20,043 bases of DNA, taken from assembly GCA_004151065.3 (NCBI GenBank), contig NWUY0300013661.1:58118-78160 (forward strand), in the 5' to 3' direction. This DNA is from Larix sibirica. Its lineage: Eukaryota > Streptophyta > Pinopsida > Pinales > Pinaceae. Both the position numbers and the translations under genes were made by a program. The notes below the pieces were generated by a model. It saw only the letters and a list, made by a program, of their open reading frames with translations. It was not told where the DNA came from and ran no database searches. The first letter of the stretch is position 1, and each line of letters opens with the position of its first letter. Shown here in pieces: positions 10,172 to 19,462 of the stretch.

Positions 10172-12194
10172 ATGTGTGAATATAAATTTATAAAATTTAT
10201 ATTTCTATTTTTTTATTTGATTGATTATATTTTTTATTAAAAGATGTTTGCAGTAATATTATAGAGCATATTAATACAAACAACTTTTTAAAGGAACCTA
10301 GACTTAATAGAAGATATGTCCACTAAGTGTTTCTTATCTAATATTAGCTTCTAGCTTGTTATCCAGTTATACATCTCTTATCTCCATGTCTCTTTGTGCT
10401 TGTTGAATGGTTTCTTCATCCTTTACATAGTAAGGATAGAACCAATTGAAACCTTTAGACGGGAAACCAAAGAATGCAAGCTCCCAGTGAGGCCCAAGGC
10501 CAATTCATATAGCATGCTACTATTAGTTTCCAATTTCTCAATTTGCCTGCTATGACGAAGCATTATCTCTAAAAATTGTGCATATCTAGATCTTTGAATA
10601 TTAATTTGACGGGCCATATGAGAGAGGGTTACCTGCATGTCCACGAGATAGCATTCACTTCTCCATTGAACCCGATGCAGGTTCAATGATTCATAAAGGA
10701 TGCATCAACCAAAATGGTTGTGTCTAGTGATATTTGACTAGTAGTAGCACCTCTGGGACAAAGTATTATATGAGCTTGCGATAGACCAATTCTCAAAGCT
10801 AAACAAAATTATATTTAAAAATTCCCAGACCTGAAGAGAGCCATGAATCTAAGAGCATGAAGCTAGGTTGCAAAACTGGGAGAAAACCAAATTCAAGTGT
10901 TCCTAAGTCTTCATATCATATGAACCCAACACGACCAACCTGTGAAATGCTAAGAGGCGGATACTAGGATATCCCCTAAAACAACATTTGATGGTGTGCA
11001 TAGAGCTCCTCCGATGAAGCAACCCCAGACAAAGGTCCCAAATGAAAAAACCCACTTGCACCTCTCCCAACCATATTCAAGGTTTTATGAGATTTCATTT
11101 CTTGCATTTGCGAATATGGAAATGGTATCGGAGATCAAGAGGGATTTAATGCACATCCCTTCACCTTGATATTTCATCGTCACTCATCTAGATACTCTTC
11201 CCTCGTTGAAATACTATATACTATGATTCTAACCTTCATGGGAGGTGGGAGATGAATGGAACCACCCCCCCTCCCATTTATCCTTATAATTCCATCTTTG
11301 AGCAAAATCACTTCATTTGCTTTATGATTTGATAGAATGTTGAAGACCCTCGATACCTCATAGAAGTCTATAGATTTGAATCTCCTCGTCACCCTTGAAT
11401 CTTCTAATGAGACTCACAGTATTGTTATCCTTGGCATTTGATTAATTTCTTAGGTGCCAGATTATGGTAGACAAATCCCCTATTACAATAAGACACTTGA
11501 TCCCTCTTGAATTGAGTATATTTAATCTTTAATAGAGTGCCAATGCTTATGATTGGTTATTTGTAGCCTCTCCTAAACCACGGGAAAAGTATATTTATTG
11601 ATTTGTTCAAGATCAAAGGAAACCCCTTGCACCTGTCACCCCTTGTAAAACTTTGATTTTATTAAAGAAATGTAAAAGGAACAAATAAATTTGAGTTGTA
11701 AATTTTAATGCTTTTGGCTTCTTCACACTTTTAAATATTCTTTAATAAAATTGATGTTTGTACTATATTTTTATTAACATGAGGGTTTCTAGTGTGATGA
11801 GTAAGTTACCTAAATCATGATATAAATTATCATTTCTTGTGAGGTTAATCTCAATAGTCTCTTGGCTAAAGGGTAGAGATAGTTAGTGATTAGGAATGGC
11901 TTAGTTACGGGTGTGTACCATGGGAGTGGAAAAGTATGAACTGCCAAGGAATAGGGGTAGATTCTACCAAAACAAGGTTGTGTGAGATATATATCAAAAT
12001 GACTAGCGCAAAGCAAGGAGTTTGTTGAGGTAGGTCACAAATAAGGGTTTATGGGAACACCCTGAAAGGGTTATGAGAGATATATATCAAAACGCTTAGT
12101 GCAGTGCAAGGATTCCAATGAGGTAGTTAACACATAAGGATTTATGGGAACCTCCAATTTTTTTAGCTTCTATTTATTTATTTTACATTGGTGC

Positions 12195-12214
12195 TATGTT
12201 AGTGCACTAACATA
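12195..12214. repeat. Perfect 20-bp palindrome, second image
   Basis: Identical to 9131-9150; counted once if the duplication is an assembly artefact. Confidence 0.95.
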
Positions 12215-12802
12215 ATTCCCAAATTACTACTAGTTTTAAAGATGTAGCAATTCCAGTGGTCATCCACAAAGAATCTAAATGCTTTGACTAAATGAAGAAT
12301 TTTCACAAACATGTTGCAAGCACAAAGGTTTACAAGTTTTCTAGGGTTTTGGAGGGAGATTATCATGCACTATAACTCTCTTATATACTTGTGGGGTCCA
12401 ACAATAGTACTCAACCCAATCTCTCAAGGCAATAACTAAGGAATCTCAACTGTGCCCTTAGTCGTACTACCCAGGTATGTGAGAGTATCTTCCCAAGTGC
12501 AGCCCTCGGTGCCACTATAGCAACAACGATCGTTGGTTGGTTTTAAGTGACCTAGGGGGACTCCCAATATACCCCAGGGTATGTGGAAGTGATTCCATGT
12601 GTATGTGTTGTCTAATGAGGTACTACTTGAAGGGGTACCATTAGGAGTTACAACGGTGTCCAACAATTTCACCAGTTGAGGGTACAATGTGACTAAGTAC
12701 CAATTGTATTCACTACATGTATTGTTCCCTAATTGTAGGTTTATCCGTTGAACAATATATCTATGTGGTTATTTTAAGACTCTAGAACATGTCGCTAACC
12801 TA

Positions 12803-12824
12803 ATATATATATATATATATATAT
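12803..12824. repeat. (AT)11 microsatellite, second image
   Basis: Same 22-bp tract and same length as at 9739-9760. Confidence 0.95.
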
Positions 12825-12849
12825 CAAAGGTGTGTTGTCTCATGAACGT

Positions 12850-12862
12850 GGATTTGATACCA
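12850..12862 (-). other. tRNA-iMet primer-binding site of the minus-strand element
   Basis: The minus strand reads TGGTATCAAATCC, matching the plant initiator-Met primer-binding site TGGTATCAGAGCC at 11 of 13 positions. It is two bases (AG) from the CA end of the LTR at 12865, the normal spacing. This fixes the LTR as a 5' LTR of an element running leftwards. Confidence 0.6.
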
Positions 12863-12864
12863 CT

Positions 12865-13303
12865 TGTGGTGTTATTTACCCCTTAAACTTGGAAATCACA
12901 CAAAATAGAGAATTAGGATGCAATAAACTATAATATGTGGAACTAGACTAGAAACACGAGACAATATAAAGATAATATGCCAAGAAATGAGCTTTTATAT
13001 TATGAGAAATAATGTTCACATGCCTCTTTTGGTAGGGAAACCATTCACTGGAGCAGAGATTCGTTACAATAATTCTTGACTAAACTCTTCGTATCCTTTA
13101 AGCTCTTTAAATAGTATTCAAATATCCAAAACCCTAACTACTTAACATGGTTAAAATACAACTTCCCAGTGGATCTTAATTAATAAAGACACCCTTTTTA
13201 CATGGATTGATGAACACTTACTTACTTGCCTTATTTCAAAGATATGGCCATATACAATGTGACTAACTCTTAGAGTAAGGCAGTTCAAGGTAGGACCCTA
13301 ACA
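12865..13303 (-). mobile_element. LTR of a minus-strand retrotransposon, 439 bp
   Basis: On the minus strand the segment starts TGTTAGGGTCC and ends AACACCACA, the usual TG...CA ends, and is followed after two bases by a primer-binding site. A TATA box lies inside. Size and layout suit a plant Copia-type or small non-autonomous (LARD/TRIM-like) element, but no gag or pol motif was found in the leftward sequence, so the class is undecided. No second LTR was seen in the window, so a 3' partner is lost or lies beyond a break. The five bases after the LTR (aaatg, 13304-13308) would be the target duplication, which cannot be verified without the other end. Confidence 0.6.
12992..12999 (-). promoter_or_regulatory. 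TATA box in the minus-strand LTR
   Basis: Minus strand TATAAAAG, about 130 bases before the LTR end, a plausible place for the U3/R promoter. A second candidate, TATTTAAAG, lies at about 13105-13113. Confidence 0.4.
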
Positions 13304-14116
13304 AAATGCCAAGGATGATAAGTGTTGGGTTGTGTTGGCACTACATTTTATGGGTGGTGGACAAAACCATGGTTGAGAGGGGTGTGCATGAAAACGGGAG
13401 AGAAATATGGGAAATGAAACTACAAGGATCCTTTACCTTCCCATTACCCCCAACTATGCCTATATATTATTGTAATTCTACTCACAAAAGGATTTTTTTA
13501 GCCAAGAGGTGAGGATGCAAAATAGGAGTTGTGTAAATTGTTTAATGGCCATAGGGCCATGAGTTGCATTGTAACCTAAGATTGTCGAAATAAAATTTGA
13601 GCAACCATTTGAAGCTAGTTTTCCTATTTGGATTTCCAAATATTTGTGTTTATGGTATGATTGATTTTATTGATGTGTAAATTTTGTGAGACAATCGATG
13701 CTCTCATTCATGTTTAGTGTGTTGCTCTTAGTGTGTTAATGGTGGAAATGAAGAATTTCAAATTATATTTTCCATTAGAAATTTGTGAATGCCAACAACT
13801 CTAATATCCTCTCCATCCATGTATTTTGAATTGAGATCCATGGTTGTTATCAATTGAATATATTTAGAAATCCCATGCTTGGAAAAGTGATTTCCCTTGT
13901 CTAGTGTGAAACGAAACAAATATGTATTACATGCCATCCATTTACTTTGAGATTGGGCATAGAGGTTATCATTCTCTAGCTATTGAAATTTCTTGAATAA
14001 GTTGTTATTTATGTTCCCGAGGAGGGAATTCAAGGAGAGAGGAGACCATTGGCTATTGAACAACCATATTCAGTTGATTTCTTGAACCAAAGGACTATAG
14101 GCTGCTAGTTGGGCTC
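13304..14116. other. No gene recognised
   Basis: The open frame 13306-13512 (68 codons) shows no family motif and begins at the edge of the LTR, so I do not call it a gene. A 6-bp inverted pair atggcc/ggccat lies near 13545-13560. The stretch may include U3 sequence of the LTR remnant to its right. Confidence 0.45.
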
Positions 14117-14643
14117 TATATAGGGTTGTACATCTTGTTGGGTTCATTTTGAGGATGTGCATAGGTTGTGTAGGCCACACGCAACTTGAGAAGGCTGCCC
14201 TTCATATCATTGAGGTTACACGATTATTTGTTGTGCATTTTCCTAGATTGTTGGGTTATTCCATTAAGATTTGGTTGAAATATCAGTGTTGGCTACATCC
14301 AATGGATGAGTTCCTTAATGAACCAATGGCTAATCCTGCCACAATCCTCGATTAATTCATCTTTTATCAAGATGTTTGGCACTCTTTACTTCCATTAATT
14401 TGGATGTATAATGGTTAATATGTTTTATTAAAAGACACGTCTCATTCCTCCTTTTAATTGTGAAGCCCATTACTTATTAACGCATTGCATGAGAAAGCAT
14501 TGTTGTGAAGTTGTATTTACTGGTGGAAGCTTCATCCCCAATACTACATTTACTTAAGAAGACATATATATACATCTAAGCATTTTCTTGTATTGAAAGT
14601 ATGAGTTGAATTGCAAGTGAACGTTCATTGAATTGGGTTCTTT
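14117..14643 (+). mobile_element. LTR-like R/U5 remnant, plus strand
   Basis: A TATA box (tatatag, 14117-14123, in gggctctatataggg) is followed 520 bp later by a good primer-binding-site match at 14644. This is the expected order of a promoter, R, U5 and PBS. No exact LTR start or CA end could be set, and I see no convincing similarity to the putative LTR at 18227, so whether this is the 5' end of the gypsy element at 15463-18226 is open. The 68-codon frame at 14149-14355 is taken as chance. Confidence 0.4.
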
Positions 14644-14655
14644 TGGTATCCGAAC
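14644..14655 (+). other. tRNA-iMet primer-binding-site-like sequence
   Basis: TGGTATCCGAAC matches the plant initiator-Met site TGGTATCAGAGC at 10 of 12 positions and lies about 820 bases upstream of the first gag-like segment, a plausible leader length for a plant Ty3/gypsy element. Confidence 0.5.
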
Positions 14656-14885
14656 ATTGCATATCAATTTGGTAGCATTATTATTTTTGTCTGGCAATAG
14701 TCCAAATATTGCGCAATCAATAAATACACTGTCAAGGAGTTATAGAGGGATGAATAGTAGAACCATATCCTTGGTCATATTACAAGAACTAATTTCAAGT
14801 GGATATTGACTTGTGATGGAGTTAGATGATTTTTTATTCAATTGGATTTTAATTGAGTAATGGTGTGTTTGTTGATTGGCATTAA

Positions 14886-14903
14886 AAAACAAACGTTTGT
14901 TTT
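14886..14903. repeat. Perfect 18-bp palindrome
   Basis: aaaacaaacgtttgtttt is its own reverse complement. It lies in the non-coding leader between the primer-binding site and the first gag-like segment. The rest of 14656-15462 shows nothing recognisable. Confidence 0.9.
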
Positions 14904-15462
14904 GCTCTATCCTTGATAGGGTGATATTGTTTTTTTTTCAATTGTTGGAATTGGATTTAGCGTTACCAAGCCAACAACATGACCATCTTTTTATTCTTGT
15001 TGGAGAACGATGAGTAGAGGAATTTTTCACATACAAAGTTTGAGTGTGTCACTTAGTTGGCACCTGAACATAGAGCATTGTAGGAATGAAATATCCATAC
15101 CATGAAGTAGGGAAGCATAACTAATCCCTATGTGTCTACCTAGTGATAAATGATAGAGAAACCAAGTAGTCAATTCCTAAGACCATATAACAAGACAAAG
15201 TTATTAGTGACAAAGTAATTGCATATTCCAATTGGTGGTTTTGGTATTCAATTTTACATCAAGTTCATAATCCTTGGTAGCCATTCTAAAGATAGAGATC
15301 TGGCATAAGCTTGAGAGCAGAGATCAAATTTGAATTTTAGTAGAGGATCCATGTCGATGAAGTGAGAGGGATATAAATCCCTTGTTTAACAATCATATTG
15401 TTATCAAAGTAGTTGAATCCTTGACTATGATGTAGCTACCAAAACTTTGAAGAGAAAGTAGA

Positions 15463-15930
15463 CTCGACATGGGTAAAGAAAAAAGCGAAAGGTCAAAATA
15501 CCTACAAGCCATCAATATGCAACTTCAAGAAGAGAACAAGCCTTAAAGGAGAAGGTCTAGATGTTTGACCAAAGGATAATAGATATAGAGAAGAACCTTG
15601 AGACATCAACAAGACTACTACCATTTCTAAATAATCACTTTGTTGAACGTCAGAATCCCTCACTACCATCATGGTAGATTGGGACAGGTGTAGAGTTTAG
15701 CTTCTTCAATTGGGAGAGAAGGTGATCCATGTGGATATTTAGAAATAGGAAAGATTAACTTGGATGATGATTCAGCTACACCAAGAGTTGGAGAAGAATA
15801 AAAAGGCATTGGAAAAGCTACAAGTAGATACCCAAGATCACTAGGAAGCAAGGCAATCTTTTATTGATATTGCAGAAACCAACACCATTATAAAGTCAAT
15901 CATGGTAAGTTCAGCATTCTCAAATATTTA
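15463..15930 (+). pseudogene. Decayed gag-like coiled-coil segment
   Basis: Several plus-strand frames give Lys/Glu/Gln-rich, helix-prone peptides: a segment from about 15488 reading ERSKYLQAINMQLQEENK, a continuation in another frame (MFDQRIIDIEKNLE), and a later one from about 15781 (QELEKNKKALEKLQVDTQ). They are separated by stops and frame changes. Position upstream of the G-patch and zinc knuckles suggests the N-terminal part of a gag-like polyprotein, but no Retrotrans_gag signature is visible here. The open frames on the minus strand across 15669-16144 are shadows. Confidence 0.4.
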
Positions 15931-15939
15931 TTAAGAGCA

Positions 15940-16097
15940 TTTGGTGATTTTGAAAAGCATAAAAGAGGCATTGGTTTGAAATTGTTAAGTATATGGGATA
16001 TGATGGACAAGGGACATGTAAGAGAAGACAAGACATCCTAATTCTTATTGAAGCTAAATTGAGGGTCAAGCATGAAGGCCTAGGTTTTGATGGTAGA
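15940..16097 (+). pseudogene. Decayed G-patch domain, TFIP11/STIP-like flank
   Basis: The frame from 15940 reads FGDFEKHKRGIGLKLL; after a one-base frame change near 15990 the next frame, open 15963-16097, reads MGYDGQG then KRRQ, IEAKLR and HEGLGFDG. This order (FEKH, GIGxKLL, MGYxGxG, IEAKLR, GLGF) is that of G-patch proteins of the TFIP11/STIP type, which recruit DEAH helicases in the spliceosome; ZGPAT-type proteins share the flank. Three conserved positions are changed: the Leu-Gly of the usual GxGLGK reads Thr-Cys and the later Gly of QGI reads Asp. Two stops follow at 16098. CCHC-like knuckles come next, so the domain seems to be part of a retroelement gag-type protein; an inserted fragment of a cellular gene is the alternative. 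Confidence 0.65.
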
Positions 16098-16540
16098 TAA
16101 TAAAAGGGTATCAACACCATGATCACATTTGTGAATGCATTCAAGATGGAAGAATTGGTCTAATCACAAGAAGAAAGAGATACAATGAAGGGATATGGCA
16201 ATAAACTACCACTCCATTCTTATAATGGTGGATTATAAAGGGTAGCGATGAGGAAAGTGCAAATGCTCATACTATACTAACACTTAGAACCTAAGTGGCA
16301 AACATATTAGTTAGAACAATAAGGAGAAGAGCAAGAGTCATGCATCAGGTAAATCATCCATTGTTTGTCACTGCTACAAGAAGAAATGCCATAGTTTTTT
16401 TACTATTGGTACTTAGAGACATGATCATTTTGTGGGAAGAAAGACCATATCGAGGCACCTTATTAGGAGAAGCAAGCCATGTGCCACAAAATAGCTTGTT
16501 TTTAGAGGAAAACTAGCAAGAAGAATTCATCAATCTAACA
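16098..16540 (+). pseudogene. Decayed gag 3' part with two CCHC-like zinc knuckles
   Basis: After the G-patch the frame continues with stops (EELV, SQEERDTMKGYG, HSYNGG), then a basic linker (NNKEKSKSHASGKSS) leads to a Cys/His cluster at 16366-16392 (VCHCYKKKCHS). A second cluster at 16425-16462 reads SFCGKKDHIEAPY, with an in-frame tga just before it, resembling CX2CX4HX4C with the first and last Cys lost. Nucleocapsid knuckles bind the RNA genome in retroelements. Both are mutated and in different frames, so neither can be functional. The 73-codon open frame at 16295-16516 is a shadow in another frame. Confidence 0.5.
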
Positions 16541-16878
16541 ATGAGAATGTTGTGGAATCAACATATCAATAACAATAACCATTGCAAGTTGGGAAGAAAA
16601 GTGTTGGAGATTTCACCCAAACATTCACCCAAGGAACCACATAACCAAGAGAAGAGTGTGGAGAGTGAAGAATAAATAGGATGAAGATTTACTTGCATCT
16701 CCATCCTAAGGATCAAAGATTGTTCAAGGATCTATAAAAGCACTGGATGTCATCATCATCAATGAGGTGAATGCTAGGTTGATGTCGACATCAAGGATAG
16801 CTCCTATACAATTATTTCCTTCAATCTTCCATAAGAGAATTCCTTTCTTGGAGATGTATTCAAGATTTGTGCAAGGAG
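16541..16878 (+). pseudogene. Unreadable stretch between gag and RT
   Basis: A protease and the first part of a reverse transcriptase are expected here in a Ty3/gypsy element. I could not identify a DSG/DTG protease motif; the space to the RT trace is also too short for intact domains, so deletion is likely. Confidence 0.35.
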
Positions 16879-17047
16879 TTTAATGACCTTAGGGTTTCCT
16901 TTGAACACCATGCGTTTTCAGCGCAAATAGATGATGTATAACTTAGGGAGGTTGTTTTTGCATGCATATATTGTAATTCAAATTGGCATTGCTACATAGA
17001 TGGAGTGTTGTGCAAGCACTGAAGAATTATTTCCATGTTGAAAAGGA
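16879..17047 (+). pseudogene. Reverse transcriptase traces
   Basis: The frame at 16879 reads LMTLGFPLNTMRFQRK, resembling the FGL-N-A-P-x-T-F-Q stretch of Ty3/gypsy reverse transcriptases, with a stop right after. At about 16968 another frame gives IL*FKLALLHRWSVVQALKNYF, comparable to the region just after the catalytic YxDD box. The YxDD itself is not readable (the corresponding bases give ACIY). RNase H is not recognisable. Weak alone, but in the right order before the integrase. Confidence 0.45.
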
Positions 17048-17267
17048 TTAATCCTAGTTGAAGAGGAGATACCACACCACTTCATTTCATGGACTTTTTG
17101 CATGATGGAATATGCCAGTTGGGATCTCACATAACAAGAGAAGGCCACAATTTGACTTGGCTTTCATTGATTTCCAAGATGGACTATCTCTAAGTCTAAG
17201 AATGAAATAGATTTGCTTGTTGAATATGAGAATGAATTATAATTAGAGAGTCTGGATTTGAAAGTAA

Positions 17268-17300
17268 GGTGGCATATCCATGGAATTTGTATATGCCACC
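17268..17300. repeat. Perfect 10-bp inverted repeat with 13-base loop
   Basis: ggtggcatat (17268-17277) and atatgccacc (17291-17300) are exact reverse complements. It lies at the N-terminal edge of the integrase remnant. Confidence 0.85.
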
Positions 17301-17308
17301 CTACAAAT

Positions 17309-17760
17309 CAATGGAAAAGGATATCAATGGAATTTGTGTGCGGTTTTCAATGATAGGAAGGTGGCATGGCTACCTATATGTGGTAGTATACAAGTTTAGT
17401 AAGATATGTACTTTGATGGCTTGTAAGAAGGCCATCAACATATAAGAATTTGCAAGCTTATTCTTTGAAAGGGTGTGGGTGTACTTTGGGATGAAAATTT
17501 TGTTTACATACAACATTATTATAATATATTTATCCACATTTCCACCAATAAGTACAATTTGAAATATGTCTTAGATATTTTCCGCCATCACCATTGGATA
17601 GTGTATGTGGATAACTTGAAGCAAGAGAAACAACCTCAACTACTAGATTGAATGAAGAAAATTTCATATACATGATAATACAACTACACTCATATTTTCA
17701 ATAGAAACTAGAGAATTCATCATAGAAATATAAGGTCAATAATCAACACAATTTGAAAAG
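17309..17760 (+). pseudogene. Ty3/gypsy integrase remnant with internal deletion
   Basis: The frame at 17309 reads QWKRISMEFVCGF, the start of the integrase core; the usual catalytic Asp of the S-M-D-F motif is Glu here. After a frame change the segment from 17350 reads HGYLYVVVYKFSK and then, past a taa at 17443, EFASLFFERVWVYFGM. At about 17490 the sequence jumps to a different frame (DENFVYIQHYYN), which in intact relatives lies well downstream; the part with the SDRD and HPQTDGQTE motifs is missing. A further frame reads FEICLRYFPPSPLD. The protein inserted the DNA copy into the genome; this copy cannot be active. Confidence 0.8.
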
Positions 17761-18184
17761 GCCTTCCAAGTAGGAGATAGATTTTGGTCACACCTTAATA
17801 AGGAAAGGTTACAAGGAATAAGGAATAAAATCAAAGCCTTGAGATATGAAACTTTCAAAATATTGGGTAATCTATTCACAAACTCTATAATCCACCTTAC
17901 ATGTGCATTCACTTTTTAGTAAATGTAGAAAACCTAAAAATCTACAAGCCAACAATGCTTTAAGAGGATGAAGAGGGTCAAATTATATCATCCATAGTAG
18001 ATTTGGCACCATATCCATAAGCATAGTTACTAGAGGATATAATTTTATAGAAGAAGATATCAACAGGGACAAGATGGGTCAACAAGAAATTTGGTATGTG
18101 AGATTGAAGGGTCATCTACTAGCTTTATCAAAACGACACTCTAAGGAGAAAACTTAAGGAATGTTTCCTTGCCTCCTTCAAAAC
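17761..18184 (+). pseudogene. C-terminal end of Ty3/gypsy pol polyprotein
   Basis: The best preserved pol segment. Frame 1 from 17761 reads AFQVGDRFW, LNKERLQGIRNKIKALRY and FKILGN. A frame change near 17880 leads to NPPYM then NVENLKIYKPTML (from 17886), followed by a taa at 17961 and EDEEGQIISSIVDLAPYP. Another frame change leads to QQEIWYVRLKGH at about 18074. This order is characteristic of the tail after integrase in a group of plant Ty3/gypsy elements. Two frame changes and at least four in-frame stops rule out function. Confidence 0.9.
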
Positions 18185-18212
18185 TAATTATTTTGGAGAC
18201 CAAAGGTATCCC

Positions 18213-18226
18213 AAAATGGGGAGGGA
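18213..18226 (+). other. Polypurine tract
   Basis: aaaatggggaggga, nearly all purine, about 30 bases after the pol remnant and directly before a TG dinucleotide (tgatac). This is the place and composition of the plus-strand primer of an LTR retrotransposon. Confidence 0.7.
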
Positions 18227-19120
18227 TGATACAAAATGAATCTAAATAGTTACCATATGGCTTCATTGATGATTTTGCAAAAGGAATATTTCATTTGGAA
18301 TTTCTTTGGGTTGGCTTGGGACAGAACTTAGAAAAATGCACTTATGAACCAAAATGATAAATCCTTTGTTTGGAGGGAAAATGTGCAATATTGGGAAACC
18401 TAATTCCTAGGATATATCTCTTGGGCCATGATTTTATATTATATTAGTTGATATACTTGCAAAGATGGTTCATTTTTCCAAAATAGAGTTCATGTGCAAA
18501 AGTTATGGCCTTAGTAAGGTAATAGTCCAAATATTCACCGCAATTCAAAATAGCAACCATGTCACCCCACCATGATTTGAATATGGGGATTTAATCACAT
18601 GTGGGATATATCATAGACTCATAGAATCATTTTGGATGTTCCAATAGGATTTCAATCCCCTAAACCTAACCCTAATTCGAGTTATCAAAAACCTAATAAA
18701 AGGAGAGAAAAGATTTCACATTTTCATTAAATATACATTGTTCCAAAGTATGAACAGGAGTGGGGAGGAGTTATTAAGAGAGTAGAGAGACAAAATAATA
18801 TTGTAGAGGGTAGTAAAATACCATAGTGTCTCACAAACTCAAAGTAACTTTGGATACCTTTGGATCTATATTTAATCTCCATAATATAAGAAGATGGACA
18901 ACAAAGTCCTTCAATGATTGTTGGTTATCCCGTATTAGGTTTCGAAGGTAAATTTCGTGTCTAATGTGTATGCATTTTCTATTGTAGTTATCTTTTGTCA
19001 TAATATTTAAATATTTGGGTTGGTGTGTTTTACTTTCATGCCTAAAGCACTAAAAATACAAAAAATATAGATGCACCATTGAGCATTGTTGAATTGTATT
19101 CATTATAATTTGTAGATATA
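18227..19120 (+). mobile_element. Putative LTR between pol and the next gag
   Basis: Begins tgatac right after the polypurine tract. A TATA-like aataaaagg lies at about 18694. The right end is uncertain: a gag begins within a few hundred bases, and a weak ttttggtgagatgac at about 19121 could be a worn primer-binding site. No second copy was found, so the length (about 890 bp) is a guess. If the reading is right, it is at once the 3' LTR of the element to its left and the 5' LTR of the element to its right. 19121-19462 would be the leader; nothing else was seen in it. Confidence 0.4.
18657..18675 (+). repeat. Short telomere-like motif
   Basis: cccctaaacctaaccctaa resembles about two and a half plant telomere units (CCCTAAA) with errors. 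It could be a telobox-like promoter element of the LTR, or chance. Confidence 0.35.
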
Positions 19121-19462
19121 TTTTGGTGAGATGACTATTAAAATCTATAAAGTTATTTGTAGGTCAAAATAATATCATATTAAGGTTTTTCTAAGCGTTT
19201 TTTGGTTTAAATGCAATACATGATTATGAGGATCACAAATCTAAGTCTGTGGGAGCATTATACTATGTGGATCCCAAGGTCAGCAAAAGAAATATTAAGA
19301 AGCAATTCTAATCTACATAAATGGAAAATGATCATTGGGAAGGACCCATTAATGAAAGAGATAATATTTTCAAGGATGAAATCCTAGTTATCTACAAATT
19401 TTAGGATTATGGCTTTATTCATGATTTCTCTTAATAAATGTATCATCCCCTCTTAGAATAAA

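Larger units (their letters stand above)
10172..13234. repeat. Second copy of 3,063-bp tandem duplication
   Basis: Matches 7108-10170 with the seven transitions listed there. Unlike the first copy it continues without a break into the rest of the minus-strand LTR and the downstream sequence. Confidence 0.9.

Noticed and set aside
7359-12687. Minus-strand open frames of 68-87 codons occurring twice
   Set aside because: They are duplicated only because the 3,063-bp block is; none has a recognisable motif, and frames this short are expected by chance.
15669-16144. Minus-strand open frames opposite the gag region
   Set aside because: The plus strand carries the recognisable coiled-coil and G-patch peptides, so these are antisense shadows.
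18657-18675. Interstitial telomere array
   Set aside because: Less than three imperfect units; too short to be more than a telobox-like motif or chance.
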